Positions 43,921 through 52,898 of a stretch of 64,000 nt of DNA are shown one piece after another. Position numbers and translations under genes: made by a program. Position 1 is the stretch's first letter. The number at the start of each line of letters is the position of its first letter. The notes beneath the pieces were generated by a model. The model made no database searches and was not told the DNA's origin. It saw only the letters and a program-made list of their open reading frames with translations. This DNA comes from CAZOVB01 sp964583095 (GTDB lineage Bacteria; Planctomycetota; Phycisphaerae; SM23-33): contig CAZOVB010000001.1 of assembly GCA_964583095.1 (NCBI GenBank), positions 1 through 64,000 on the forward strand, written 5' to 3'.

Positions 43921-45045
43921 ATGGCCAAGTCCTCGTCAAAATCACGGTCGTCGAAGTCCTCCAAGTCCACCGTCAAGGTCGGGCAATCCGGTTCCGGTGC
44001 CGATGGCCGTCGCGATCAGGCGCTGGATTCCACCCTCAAACAGATCGAGAAGAATTTCGGTTCCGGCAGCATCATGCGGATGACCGACGACGCAATCCAG
44101 GTCTCCGAGGGTATCCCCACCGGCGCCCTGAGCCTCGATCTGGCCCTGGGCGGAAAGGGCATTCCCCGGGGGCGCATCTGCGAACTGTTCGGCCCCGAGG
44201 GCAGCGGCAAGACCACCCTGGCCCTGCACATCATCGCCAGCGCACAGAAGCTCGACGGTGTGGCCGCCTTTATCGACGCTGAACACGCCCTGGACCCGAC
44301 CTGGGCCAGGAAGCTCGGGGTAAATCTCGAACAACTCCTGGTCTCCCAGCCGGATACCGGCGAGCAAGCCCTGGAAATCTGCGAACTGCTCGTACGATCC
44401 AACGCCGTGGACGTGGTGGTTATCGACTCGGTGGCCGCCCTGATCCCGCGGGCGGAAATCGAGGGCGAGATGGGCGACACGCACGTGGGACTCCAGGCCC
44501 GCCTGATGAGCCAGGCCATGCGCAAACTCGTCGGGGCCATCAGCAAAAGCAAAACGACCGTAATCTTCATCAACCAGATCCGTATGAAGATCGGCGTGAT
44601 GTTCGGCAATCCCGAAACCACTCCCGGTGGAAATGCCCTGAAGTTCTACTCCTCGGTTCGTATCGACGTCCGACGGGTCACCACCCTCAAGGAGGGCGAT
44701 GAACCGGTCGGCAACCACGTCCGGGCCCGCGTGGTCAAGAACAAAGTTGCTCCCCCCTTCCGCAAGGCCGAGTTCGATATCATGTTCAACAAGGGCATCA
44801 GCTACGAAGGCGACCTTGTGGACCTGGCCGCAACCCACGATGTCATCACCAAACAAGGCTCCTGGTACAGTTACGGCGACACCCGCCTGGGACAGGGACG
44901 CAACAACGCCGTGACGTTCCTCCAGGAAAACCCGGACCTGGCCCAGGAAATCCGCGTCGCAGTGCTCCAGCAGATCGCCCCCCACGTTCTGCCGGCCGAC
45001 CAGCAACCCGAAGAACCCCAGGGCGCCGGCGACGAAGAAGCCTGA
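43921..45045 (+). CDS. recA: Recombinase A
   Basis: A 374-aa RecA that forms filaments on single-stranded DNA and drives recombination and SOS induction. Walker A is GPEGSGKTT, the family block is ALKFYSSVRIDVRR, and VVIDSVAALIPRAEIEG precedes the L1/L2 loops GDTHVGLQARLMSQ and INQIRMKIGVMFGNPETTPGG. An N-terminal extension of about 30 residues is Ser/Lys-rich and low complexity. The start at 43921 has AGGAG 8 nt upstream; earlier in-frame codons cover the promoter. Confidence 0.97.
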   Translation: MAKSSSKSRSSKSSKSTVKVGQSGSGADGRRDQALDSTLKQIEKNFGSGSIMRMTDDAIQVSEGIPTGALSLDLALGGKGIPRGRICELFGPEGSGKTTLALHIIASAQKLDGVAAFIDAEHALDPTWARKLGVNLEQLLVSQPDTGEQALEICELLVRSNAVDVVVIDSVAALIPRAEIEGEMGDTHVGLQARLMSQAMRKLVGAISKSKTTVIFINQIRMKIGVMFGNPETTPGGNALKFYSSVRIDVRRVTTLKEGDEPVGNHVRARVVKNKVAPPFRKAEFDIMFNKGISYEGDLVDLAATHDVITKQGSWYSYGDTRLGQGRNNAVTFLQENPDLAQEIRVAVLQQIAPHVLPADQQPEEPQGAGDEEA

Positions 45046-45235
45046 TACGGTTTCATGGCTTTTTGCCTTGAGGAGCATGCAAATGCCCTGCTGAATCATC
45101 CATGCCGGACCTCAGCGGAGTCCAAGACGCTATGAGCGGCTCTGCCAAACCGGCCAGGCGAGATTGCTTGCAAGCCTGCGCTGCCCGGCGTAGCATACCG
45201 GTGAGGTTTCGCACCCCGAGTAAGGAAGGGATCGC

Positions 45236-46522
45236 ATGGATCTGGTCGTAGGTAAGTCCTCGGGCCTTCGCGGCACGGTTAAAATACCCCCCAATAAAAG
45301 TCATTCGCAGCGTGCCTTGATCATGGCCGGCATGGCTGAGGGCGAGAGTAGAATCGTCGGGCCTGCCGTCTCCCACGACTGGATGCTGGCCACCGAAGCT
45401 TTCGAAATGTTCGGAGCCACCGTGACTCCCCGTGCCGAAGAAGTCTGGGAAGTTACCGGGACCTCCGGCCAACTCCAGACACCTGAGGACGTTATCAACT
45501 GCGGCAACAGTGGAATCATCCTGCGCTTCTTTGCCGCCCTGGCTACCTGTTGCGAGCACTATACCGTCCTGACCGGGGACGACTCCCTGCGACATATTCG
45601 GCCCTGTCAGCCACTGCTCGACGCGATCAACGCCCTGGGGGCCTGGGGGGTAAGTACCAAATGCGACGGACACGCCCCCCTGGTCGTCCGAGGACGCCTG
45701 CGGGGAGGGTCGACCGAGATCGACGGCATGGACTCCCAGCCGGTTTCAGCCCTTCTGATCGCCGCATCGCTGGCAGAAGCCCCCACCGAACTGATCGTAA
45801 ACCGCCCAGGCGAGAAGCCCTGGGTCGGCTTGACACTCAGTTGGCTCGACCGCTGCGGTATCGAGTACAGCAACGACAACTTCGAGAAATACCGTATCCG
45901 AGGCGGGACCAAGTGGAAGGGCTTCGAGGTCACCATTGCCCGGGACTGGTCGGCTGCATTGTACCCCCTCGCAGCGGGTCTGCTGACCCCCGACGCCCAG
46001 GTCTCCGTCGCCCGGATGGATATCGAGGATCCTCAGCCCGACAAGGCGGTACTCCAAGTCCTTCAGGATATGGGCGCCGATCTGGAAATCCATGAAGACC
46101 AGACCATTACCGCCCGAAGCAGCGAGCTGACCGGCCGCGAGATCGACTGCAACGACTTCGTCGATCAACTGCCCCTTCTGGCCGTGATCGCAACGGCCGC
46201 AAAGGGCGAAACACGCCTCCGCAATGCCGAAATCTGCCGCCAGAAGGAATGCGACCGTATCGCCGAGACCTGCAAAGCCTTGGCCGAAATGGGCGCCGAA
46301 ATCGAGGAACTGCCCGATGGGCTGGTGATCAGAAACAGCCCCCTGCGAGGCACGCATCACAACAGCAGGAACGATCACAGGATGGTCATGTCCCTGGCCG
46401 TGGCGGGCATGATCGCCGAGGGACAGACGCGAATCACCGAGGCCCAGTGCGTCCGAAAGACCTTCCCCCACTTCGCAGATCAGATGACAGGCCTCGGTGC
46501 CTATGTCGAAACCCATGGCTGA
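45236..46522 (+). CDS. aroA: 3-phosphoshikimate 1-carboxyvinyltransferase (EPSP synthase)
   Basis: A 428-aa enzyme of the shikimate pathway that joins PEP to shikimate-3-phosphate. PPNKSHSQRAL is the N-terminal substrate motif, GDDSLRHIRP holds the PEP-binding Arg, FVDQLPLLAVIATAA the catalytic Asp, and KECDRIAETCKAL and NDHRMVMSLAVAG the C-terminal Arg motifs. Two motifs differ from the usual text: NCGNSGIILRFF (usually GNAGT/GNSGTT) and MDSQPVSALL (usually SSQ). The changes near the glyphosate/PEP site could alter inhibitor sensitivity (inference). Its stop lies inside the overlapping aroK start, an 8-nt overlap. Confidence 0.92.
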   Translation: MDLVVGKSSGLRGTVKIPPNKSHSQRALIMAGMAEGESRIVGPAVSHDWMLATEAFEMFGATVTPRAEEVWEVTGTSGQLQTPEDVINCGNSGIILRFFAALATCCEHYTVLTGDDSLRHIRPCQPLLDAINALGAWGVSTKCDGHAPLVVRGRLRGGSTEIDGMDSQPVSALLIAASLAEAPTELIVNRPGEKPWVGLTLSWLDRCGIEYSNDNFEKYRIRGGTKWKGFEVTIARDWSAALYPLAAGLLTPDAQVSVARMDIEDPQPDKAVLQVLQDMGADLEIHEDQTITARSSELTGREIDCNDFVDQLPLLAVIATAAKGETRLRNAEICRQKECDRIAETCKALAEMGAEIEELPDGLVIRNSPLRGTHHNSRNDHRMVMSLAVAGMIAEGQTRITEAQCVRKTFPHFADQMTGLGAYVETHG

Positions 46523-47096
46523 GACAGAAAGCCGGGCGCTGAGCCGCCTGATCGTCCTGATCGGCATGAAACACTGCGGCAAGAGTTCCGCAGGCAGATG
46601 CCTGGCCGACAAGATCAATGCGGAGTTCTCCGACAGCGACGACTTGCTCGAAGATCTCTACTTCCGCAGAACCGGTCAGAAGAAGACCTTCCGGCAAATC
46701 TACAGAGACAACGGCAAGGAGTACTTCCAGAAGCTCGAGGCCGACGCCCTTGTCGAATTTCTCGCCGGAAACGGACAAACCGTCCGTGTCCTGGCCCTGG
46801 GGGGAGCAACACCGCTGAATCCCTTCCTCCCCGCCGAGATCCAAAAGCCACACCGCCCCGGCGAGATCTGCGTCATTCATCTCCACGTCTGCCCGGACAT
46901 CCTGTGGGCCCGGGTGAAGAAGACGGGAATCCCCGCCTTTGTGGACCCCGATGATCCGGAAGGCTCCTTTCGTCGGATCTGCACCTGTCGCCAGTCGAGC
47001 TACAATGGTTTGTCGGATATCAGCATCGATGCCGACAGCCTCACGGTGGAGAAGGTCGCCGAGCTGATCCACACCGCCTTGAAGAGGTCCCTGTAG
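46515..47096 (+). CDS. aroK: Shikimate kinase
   Basis: A 193-aa P-loop kinase that phosphorylates shikimate, the step just before aroA. Walker A is IGMKHCGKSS, FSDSDDLLEDL holds the Mg/shikimate Asp, and LALGGATPLN the GGG-type substrate loop; YRDNGKEYFQKLEADAL carries the substrate Arg/Glu helix. A C-terminal CRQSSYNGLSDISID block matches the LID end. It is more divergent than typical AroK, but the pairing with aroA (ATGGCTGA overlap at 46515-46522) supports the role. Followed after 117 nt by metH. Confidence 0.85.
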   Translation: MAETESRALSRLIVLIGMKHCGKSSAGRCLADKINAEFSDSDDLLEDLYFRRTGQKKTFRQIYRDNGKEYFQKLEADALVEFLAGNGQTVRVLALGGATPLNPFLPAEIQKPHRPGEICVIHLHVCPDILWARVKKTGIPAFVDPDDPEGSFRRICTCRQSSYNGLSDISIDADSLTVEKVAELIHTALKRSL

Positions 47097-47213
47097 AGCC
47101 GATTTTGGGATTCCGAGATAGTCGATGGTAATCTCATGCTCGTTCATATAAAATACGTCTTCTCAGGGGTCTGAGGGCGAACCAACCAATGACTGGAACA
47201 AAGCAGGATATCC

Positions 47214-50200
47214 ATGCCATCTGACTTGACAAAACAGGAACTGATCATCCTTGACGGCGCGTGTGGCTCGACCATCCAGACGATGGAGATCCCCGTAGAG
47301 GCCTGGCAGGGTCGCGAAGGGTGCAATGAATATCTCAATCTCACTGCCGGCGATGTCATTACGCGGATGCACGAGAGCTTCTACCAGGCCGGCGCGACCG
47401 TCGTGGAAACCAACACCTTCGGAGCCACGGACATCGTCCTGGCCGAGTACGACCTCCAGGATCAGGTGGAAGAGATCAACCGCGCCGCGGTCGCCCATGC
47501 CCGAAAGGCCGCCGGCGACCCATCCAGCCGCTGGGTGGCCGGGTCGGTCGGGCCCACCACAAAGATGCCCTCACTGGGGCACATCAGCTTTGATGAGATG
47601 CTCGCTTCCTACATGCAGCAGGTGCGCGTCCTGGTCGACGAGGGCGTCGATCTGCTCATCCTGGAGACCTCCCAGGATCTCCTCCAGGCCAAGATTGCGC
47701 TTCAGGCGGTGCATCGTGTTTTCGACGAACTTGGCAAAAACGTACCCATAGCCGTTTCGCTCACGGTCGAAACCACCGGGACAATGCTGGCCGGGGCCGA
47801 CATCCAGGCCGCAGCGACCGCAATGGAACCCTTCGATATCTTCAGTCTGGGCCTCAACTGCGCCACAGGCCCGGAGCAGATGCACTCGCACATGCAGTAT
47901 CTCAGCCGACACTGGCCCGGTCGCATCCACTGCATCCCCAACGCGGGTATGCCCCAGGTCGTCGATGGTCGGACCTGCTACCCGCTGGACCCTGCCTCCT
48001 ACGCCAAGGCCATGGCCCGCTACGTCAGCGAAATGGGCGTCAGCATCGTCGGAGGTTGCTGCGGGACCACGCCGGAGCATATAGAACGAATGGTCCAGGA
48101 ACTGGCAGGACTCAAGCCCGCAGAGAGGGACGGCCGGATGGCTCCGGCGCTTTCCAGCGCCTACCAGTCCCAGCAGGTCGTCCAGGACATCCCGCCGATG
48201 ATGATCGGCGAGCGGGCCAATACCAACGGTTCCAGAAAATTCCGTGAGATGGTCCTCGCCGATGACTACCAGGCCGCCCTGAAGGTCCTGCTCGACCAGG
48301 AAGCCGTCGGGGCCGCCGCCCTGGACCTGTGTACCGCCTACGCCGGCCGGGACGAGATGCAGGATATGACCACCATGGTCCGCCTGGCGCGGGAATCTCT
48401 CCGCACCCCGCTGGTGATCGATTCCACGACGCCCGAAGTAATCGAAGCCTGCCTGAAGATCCATCCCGGGCGATGCCTGATCAACTCGATCAACCTGGAA
48501 GACGGCGGGGAGAACCTGGGCAGGATTTGCCGGCTGGCCAAGCGATTCGGAGCCGCCTGCATCGCGCTGACCATTCACGAAGGCGGCATGGCCATGACGG
48601 CAGATGCCAAACTCGATACCGCCCGGAAGATCTACGACCTGGCCGTGGACACCTACGCCCTGCGCGCCCAGGACCTGTTCTTCGACCCGCTGACATTCAC
48701 CATCGGCTCCGGCGATGAGAACCTCCGCACGGCTGGGATGGAAACGCTCGAAGGCATTCGACAGATCAAACGCGAGCTGCCCGGGGTCTTCACCGTTCTG
48801 GGCCTGAGCAACATCTCCTTCGGGCTTTCGCCCGCTTCGCGAAAGGTCCTCAATTCCGTCTTCCTCCACGAGGCGGTCGAAGCCGGCCTCGACGCAGCCA
48901 TCATCGACGTCGGCAAGATCATGCCTCTGAATCAGATTCCACAAGATCAGCGGGAGATGGCCCTGGATTTGATTCACAACCGGCAGAAAAACCCCGACCG
49001 CACCCCTCTAATGGCCTACATCGACTTCTTCTCCGACAAGCAGGATAAGCAGGATCAGACCGATGGCGACGAGGCCGAGACCCGGCCGGCCGAACAGATC
49101 CTTTCGGAAAAGGTCGTAGACGGCGAGAAGGACGGCCTGGAAGACATCCTGACGATCCTCCTCCAGCGCAAGCCGGCTGTGTCGATCATCAACGAACTGC
49201 TCGTTCCGGCCATGCGACACGTGGGCGACCTGTTCGGCCGCGGCGAGATGCTCCTGCCCTTCGTCCTGCAGAGCGCGGAGGTCATGAAGCGCAGTGTCGA
49301 CTACCTCGAGCCCTACATGGACCACGCCGACACCAAGGCCGGCGCCAAGGTCCTCCTGGCCACCGTGCAGGGAGACGTCCACGACATCGGCAAGAATCTC
49401 GTGGACATCATCCTGAGCAACAACGGCTACCAGGTGTTCAATATCGGGATCAAGGTCCCGGCTGAGACCATCATCGAAAAGGCTCGCGAGTACGACGTGG
49501 ACGTCATCGGGCTCTCGGGTCTGCTGGTCAAGTCCGCCATCGTCATGAAGGAAAACATGCCCCGCTTCAAAGAGGCCGGGCTGGATCAGCCCATCCTTCT
49601 GGGCGGAGCCGCACTTACCGAGAAATTCGTCGCTCAGGACTGTGTACCCGGCTATGACCTGCCGGTGGTCTACTGCGCCGATGCGTTCTCGGGCCTGTCC
49701 GCCATGCGACGCTTCGAGGAAGGCACTCTCCAGGCCACCACCTACGATGAAGCCCAGACCCCCGAGGTGATGAAGCCCGGCGTAAAGGACTCAGCCGTTT
49801 CGCGGGACAATCCCGTTCCCGAGGCTCCGTTCCTCGGCCCAAGATACGTCGAGGACATCGACGCCAGCCGGATCCTCCAGTACGTCAACAAGCAGGCCCT
49901 GTTCCGCGGACGATGGGGCTACCGCCGCGGCAAACTCTCCGCCGAGGAATACAAGCAACTCATCCAGGACAAGGTCGAGCCGATCTACGACGATCTTCGC
50001 CGGCGGAGCGTTTCGGGAGATCTGATCCAGCCCCGCGTGGCCTATGGCTACTGGCGATGCACCAGCCAGGACCAGAGCCTCCTTGTCGAGGGCGACGGCA
50101 AGACCCACCGGTTCGACTTCCCGCGTCAGGAGGATCCTCCGCACCTGTGCATCGCCGATTACTTCAAGACGCAGGAAGAAGGTGGCGATATCGTGGGCTT

Positions 50201-50594
50201 TTTCGTGGTGACCATTGGCGAGAACATGGCCCAGGAAACCCGGAAGCTCTACGAGCAGGACGCATATCACGACTATCTTCTGATGCATGCTTTCGGGGTC
50301 GAGGTCACCGACGCTCTGGCCGAATACTGGCACGAGGTGATGCGCGAAGAGCTGGGGATCAACCAGCAGAAGCCGAAGAATATCCAAGGCTACTACATCC
50401 AGGACTACCAAGGCTCCCGATATGGGTTCGGGTACCCTGCCTGCCCGGACATGGAAGCCCACATTCCCGTCTTCGAACTGCTCAAGCCCGCGACTATCGG
50501 AGTGGAACTGACTGAAAACATGCAGATGGTCCCCGAGCAGACCACCAGCGCCCTGGTCGCCCATCATCCCCAGGCCAAGTACTTCGCCGTTTAA
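47214..50594 (+). CDS. metH: Cobalamin-dependent methionine synthase
   Basis: A 1126-aa modular enzyme that methylates homocysteine to methionine from methyl-tetrahydrofolate. Order: homocysteine-binding barrel with zinc Cys pair Cys282-Cys283 in VGGCCGTTPEHI; pterin-binding domain (MIGERANTNGSRKFREMV region, LCTAYAGRDEMQDM, GLSNISFGL); B12-binding cap and Rossmann with the lower-ligand His723 in GDVHDIGKN; and a C-terminal AdoMet reactivation domain ending in RYGFGYPACPD. All four modules are complete. The start ATG 47214 has AGGATATCC just upstream. No cobalamin or SAM riboswitch is visible in the 117-bp leader. Alone after the aroA-aroK pair. Confidence 0.97.
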   Translation: MPSDLTKQELIILDGACGSTIQTMEIPVEAWQGREGCNEYLNLTAGDVITRMHESFYQAGATVVETNTFGATDIVLAEYDLQDQVEEINRAAVAHARKAAGDPSSRWVAGSVGPTTKMPSLGHISFDEMLASYMQQVRVLVDEGVDLLILETSQDLLQAKIALQAVHRVFDELGKNVPIAVSLTVETTGTMLAGADIQAAATAMEPFDIFSLGLNCATGPEQMHSHMQYLSRHWPGRIHCIPNAGMPQVVDGRTCYPLDPASYAKAMARYVSEMGVSIVGGCCGTTPEHIERMVQELAGLKPAERDGRMAPALSSAYQSQQVVQDIPPMMIGERANTNGSRKFREMVLADDYQAALKVLLDQEAVGAAALDLCTAYAGRDEMQDMTTMVRLARESLRTPLVIDSTTPEVIEACLKIHPGRCLINSINLEDGGENLGRICRLAKRFGAACIALTIHEGGMAMTADAKLDTARKIYDLAVDTYALRAQDLFFDPLTFTIGSGDENLRTAGMETLEGIRQIKRELPGVFTVLGLSNISFGLSPASRKVLNSVFLHEAVEAGLDAAIIDVGKIMPLNQIPQDQREMALDLIHNRQKNPDRTPLMAYIDFFSDKQDKQDQTDGDEAETRPAEQILSEKVVDGEKDGLEDILTILLQRKPAVSIINELLVPAMRHVGDLFGRGEMLLPFVLQSAEVMKRSVDYLEPYMDHADTKAGAKVLLATVQGDVHDIGKNLVDIILSNNGYQVFNIGIKVPAETIIEKAREYDVDVIGLSGLLVKSAIVMKENMPRFKEAGLDQPILLGGAALTEKFVAQDCVPGYDLPVVYCADAFSGLSAMRRFEEGTLQATTYDEAQTPEVMKPGVKDSAVSRDNPVPEAPFLGPRYVEDIDASRILQYVNKQALFRGRWGYRRGKLSAEEYKQLIQDKVEPIYDDLRRRSVSGDLIQPRVAYGYWRCTSQDQSLLVEGDGKTHRFDFPRQEDPPHLCIADYFKTQEEGGDIVGFFVVTIGENMAQETRKLYEQDAYHDYLLMHAFGVEVTDALAEYWHEVMREELGINQQKPKNIQGYYIQDYQGSRYGFGYPACPDMEAHIPVFELLKPATIGVELTENMQMVPEQTTSALVAHHPQAKYFAV

Positions 50595-50633
50595 GGGTCT
50601 GGCGTTCTGCCTCTGTTCTCAGCGCAAAAAAAA

Positions 50634-50704
50634 CTGGCCCGCAGGGACTCGAACCCCGAATGCCTGATCCAGAGTCAGGTGTGTTACCATTACACCACGG
50701 GCCA
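50634..50704 (-). tRNA. tRNA-Gln (anticodon CTG)
   Basis: A 71-nt tRNA. Acceptor stem TGGCCCG / CGGGCCA, D arm GTGT-AATGGTA-ACAC, anticodon stem CCTGA / TCAGG around loop CTCTGGA (anticodon CTG), T arm with GGTTCGAGTCC and discriminator G. The CCA end is not encoded. On the minus strand eight Ts follow the gene directly (50626-50633 as A on the plus strand), likely its terminator. Confidence 0.96.
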
Positions 50705-50792
50705 GTGGTGAGAAGGAATAACCTAGAAAATCGCCTCGGGCCTGTCAAGCCACTTGGCGAGGAAATTCACCCCGGGGCGATTCCAAGCCTGC

Positions 50793-51143
50793 TCAGGCGG
50801 CTACAATCGCCTCGATGATTCCCGCCTGGGAGTCCAGGTTGCACGAATCAAACTCCAGGCCGACCTGGTACCGGTCTTCGCGAGGCCTGCAACGGACGAT
50901 GGTCGCGTACATGCTGCGGACGCCCGTTTCGGATTTGCGGGGCATGCGGAGAACGATCCGCTGGCCCGGGTAGAAGGAACGGTCGCAGACCACCCCCATG
51001 CCGCTGCGCGACACGTCCAGCGTGTCGAGCTTCTCCAGCAGTTCGCCCCCGTCGGGGTCCAGGCGTATGCCCTGGATCCTTCGAGTGAGCTTCTGCCTGG
51101 GGTGTCTGCGTCTTTCCATCCCTTCGCTGTTCTGGTTGGTCAT
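50793..51143 (-). CDS. PilZ domain protein (single domain)
   Basis: A 116-aa PilZ protein that may bind c-di-GMP. The Arg motif is ERRRHPRQKL (about 10-19) and the second motif LDVSRSGMGVV matches DxSxxG with Gly. A basic N-terminus and a hydrophobic C-terminus (SQAGIIEAIVAA) follow the canonical beta-barrel. It stands alone between tRNA-Gln and cobA-hemD, which is divergent. Compare the two-domain YcgR-like protein at 9446-10210. Confidence 0.88.
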   Translation of the reverse strand: MTNQNSEGMERRRHPRQKLTRRIQGIRLDPDGGELLEKLDTLDVSRSGMGVVCDRSFYPGQRIVLRMPRKSETGVRSMYATIVRCRPREDRYQVGLEFDSCNLDSQAGIIEAIVAA

Positions 51144-51257
51144 TGCGGCTTCTCCTGTCGGAATTCGCTGAAAAGCAAATCGGACACCGCCGAACCGAAA
51201 TTCACCCCCGCGGCGTTTTTTCCTCCATCAAACCCCTGTCACCATTAAAATTGCGGC

Positions 51258-52802
51258 ATGATGACTCAACGACAAGCCGAGAAACCCTCATCCGGGCTGG
51301 CCGTCCTGATCGGAGCAGGTCCGGGAGACCCTGAGCTGTTCACCCTGGCCGGCCTGCGTCAGCTCCAGACGGCCGACGTGGTGATCTACGACCGACTGGC
51401 CCCGGCTGCCCTTCTCAAACACTGCAGAGAGGATGCGAAGCTGCTCTACGTGGGCAAGACGCCCGGAAAGGCATCCATGACCCAGGAGCAGATCAACGAT
51501 TTGCTCGTAAGCCACGTAAAAAAAGGTCACTATGTCGCTCGTCTCAAGGGAGGAGACCCGTTTGTTTTCGGTCGCGGCGGAGAGGAATGCTCGGCCCTGG
51601 CCGAGGCGGGACTGGCGTTTCGAATCGTCCCGGGCATCACGGCCGGCGTTGCAGCCCTGGCCTATGCGGGGATCCCCCTCACCGATCGCCGCTGCGGTCC
51701 CTCTGCCGCCTTTGTCACCGGGCACGAAGACCCGGACAAGGAGGAAAGCGGACTCAACTTCCCCGCCCTGGCGGGTATCGATACACTCGTGTTCTACATG
51801 GGCGTCGGACGCCTCGAAGCTTTGGCTGGCCGGCTTATCCGGGCGGGAAAGGACCCCCAGACGCCCGCGGCGATGGTACACAGGGGCACAACGGGGCGCC
51901 AGCGCGTGGTCAGGGCGCCGCTTGTGGATCTGGCAGCCAAGGCCCGGGATGAGCAGATCAAGCCCCCGTCGCTGATCGTCGTGGGGCCGGTCGTGGACCT
52001 GCGGGATCAACTGGCCTGGTTCGATCGGCTGGACCTTTTCGGACAGACCCTCCTGGTCACGCGCACACGCAGCCAGGCTTCCCGGCTTTCAGCTCAACTG
52101 GCCCAGTTGGGTGCGGAAGTTATCGAGGCGCCCACGATCGAGATCGAACCTCCCGAGGATTTCGCCGCCGTCGATGCCGTCCTGACCCAACTCAAAGGCT
52201 TCGACTGGCTGGTCTTGACCAGTCCCAATGGCGCGGACGCATTGGCGGCGCGGATGGCCCAGCTCGGCCTGGACGGGCGCGACGTTGCTGGAGTCAGAAT
52301 TGCAGCCGTCGGACCCGGCACGCAATCGGCCCTGTCTCAGCGACTCCTCCGGGCCGATCTGTTGCCCGAAAAATACGTTACCGGTGAATTGGCCAATGCA
52401 CTGGTCCGGACCGGGGTCGCGGGCAAGCGACTGGCCCTGCTTCGCAGCGACCTGGCCGGGGAAGAAATGGTCGAGATTCTCCGACAGGCCGGAGCGGAGG
52501 TAACCGATGCGGCCATCTACCGCACGGTCCGGCCTGAATCCCTCGATGCAAACGCACTGGAGGCCCTCAGCCAGGGCCGCGTGGACTGGATCACCTTCAC
52601 ATCCTCTTCCACGGTGGAGAACTTCCTGGCCCTTGCCGGCGATCTTGACCTGACCCGGGCAGGGCTGGCCTCGATCGGGCCGGTCACGTCACAGACCCTT
52701 CGCGATCACGGCCTCGAGCCCACGGTGGAGGCCGAGGAGCATACCATTGACGGTCTGGTCCAGGCGTTGCGTGCCCGGGCAGGCAAAGCCCCTGGCGGAT
52801 AG
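51258..52802 (+). CDS. cobA-hemD: Uroporphyrinogen-III C-methyltransferase/uroporphyrinogen-III synthase fusion
   Basis: A 514-aa two-domain protein. Residues about 14-260: SUMT (CobA) with SAM site GAGPGDPELFT, VGKTPGKASMTQEQIN, RLKGGDPFVFGRGGEE, PGITAGVAA and GIPLTDR. Residues about 265-505: uroporphyrinogen-III synthase (HemD) with the strand-turn patterns VTRTRSQASRLSAQL, FDWLVLTSPNGADAL, VAGVRIAAVGPGT and ITFTSSSTVENF. The fusion places the ring-closing step and the first methylation toward sirohaem/cobalamin on one chain. MetH in the window needs cobalamin. It is convergent with no neighbour; leuC-like follows on the same strand after 96 nt. Confidence 0.95.
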   Translation: MMTQRQAEKPSSGLAVLIGAGPGDPELFTLAGLRQLQTADVVIYDRLAPAALLKHCREDAKLLYVGKTPGKASMTQEQINDLLVSHVKKGHYVARLKGGDPFVFGRGGEECSALAEAGLAFRIVPGITAGVAALAYAGIPLTDRRCGPSAAFVTGHEDPDKEESGLNFPALAGIDTLVFYMGVGRLEALAGRLIRAGKDPQTPAAMVHRGTTGRQRVVRAPLVDLAAKARDEQIKPPSLIVVGPVVDLRDQLAWFDRLDLFGQTLLVTRTRSQASRLSAQLAQLGAEVIEAPTIEIEPPEDFAAVDAVLTQLKGFDWLVLTSPNGADALAARMAQLGLDGRDVAGVRIAAVGPGTQSALSQRLLRADLLPEKYVTGELANALVRTGVAGKRLALLRSDLAGEEMVEILRQAGAEVTDAAIYRTVRPESLDANALEALSQGRVDWITFTSSSTVENFLALAGDLDLTRAGLASIGPVTSQTLRDHGLEPTVEAEEHTIDGLVQALRARAGKAPGG

Positions 52803-52898
52803 CCCATTGATTCGCGGTTATTCAGGACCTAGGATGAGGGGCCGGATCGGCCGCGGTGCCGGCCGGAGACCCCAATGGATACACAGCGGAGTCCAGCT

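Noticed and set aside
47097..47213. Possible cobalamin or SAM riboswitch before metH
   Set aside because: The 117-bp leader lacks the B12 box and the SAM-I core and is too short for a full riboswitch with expression platform.
47571..48977. Minus-strand open frame within metH (468 aa)
   Set aside because: metH is complete and conserved; the opposite frame has no family match.
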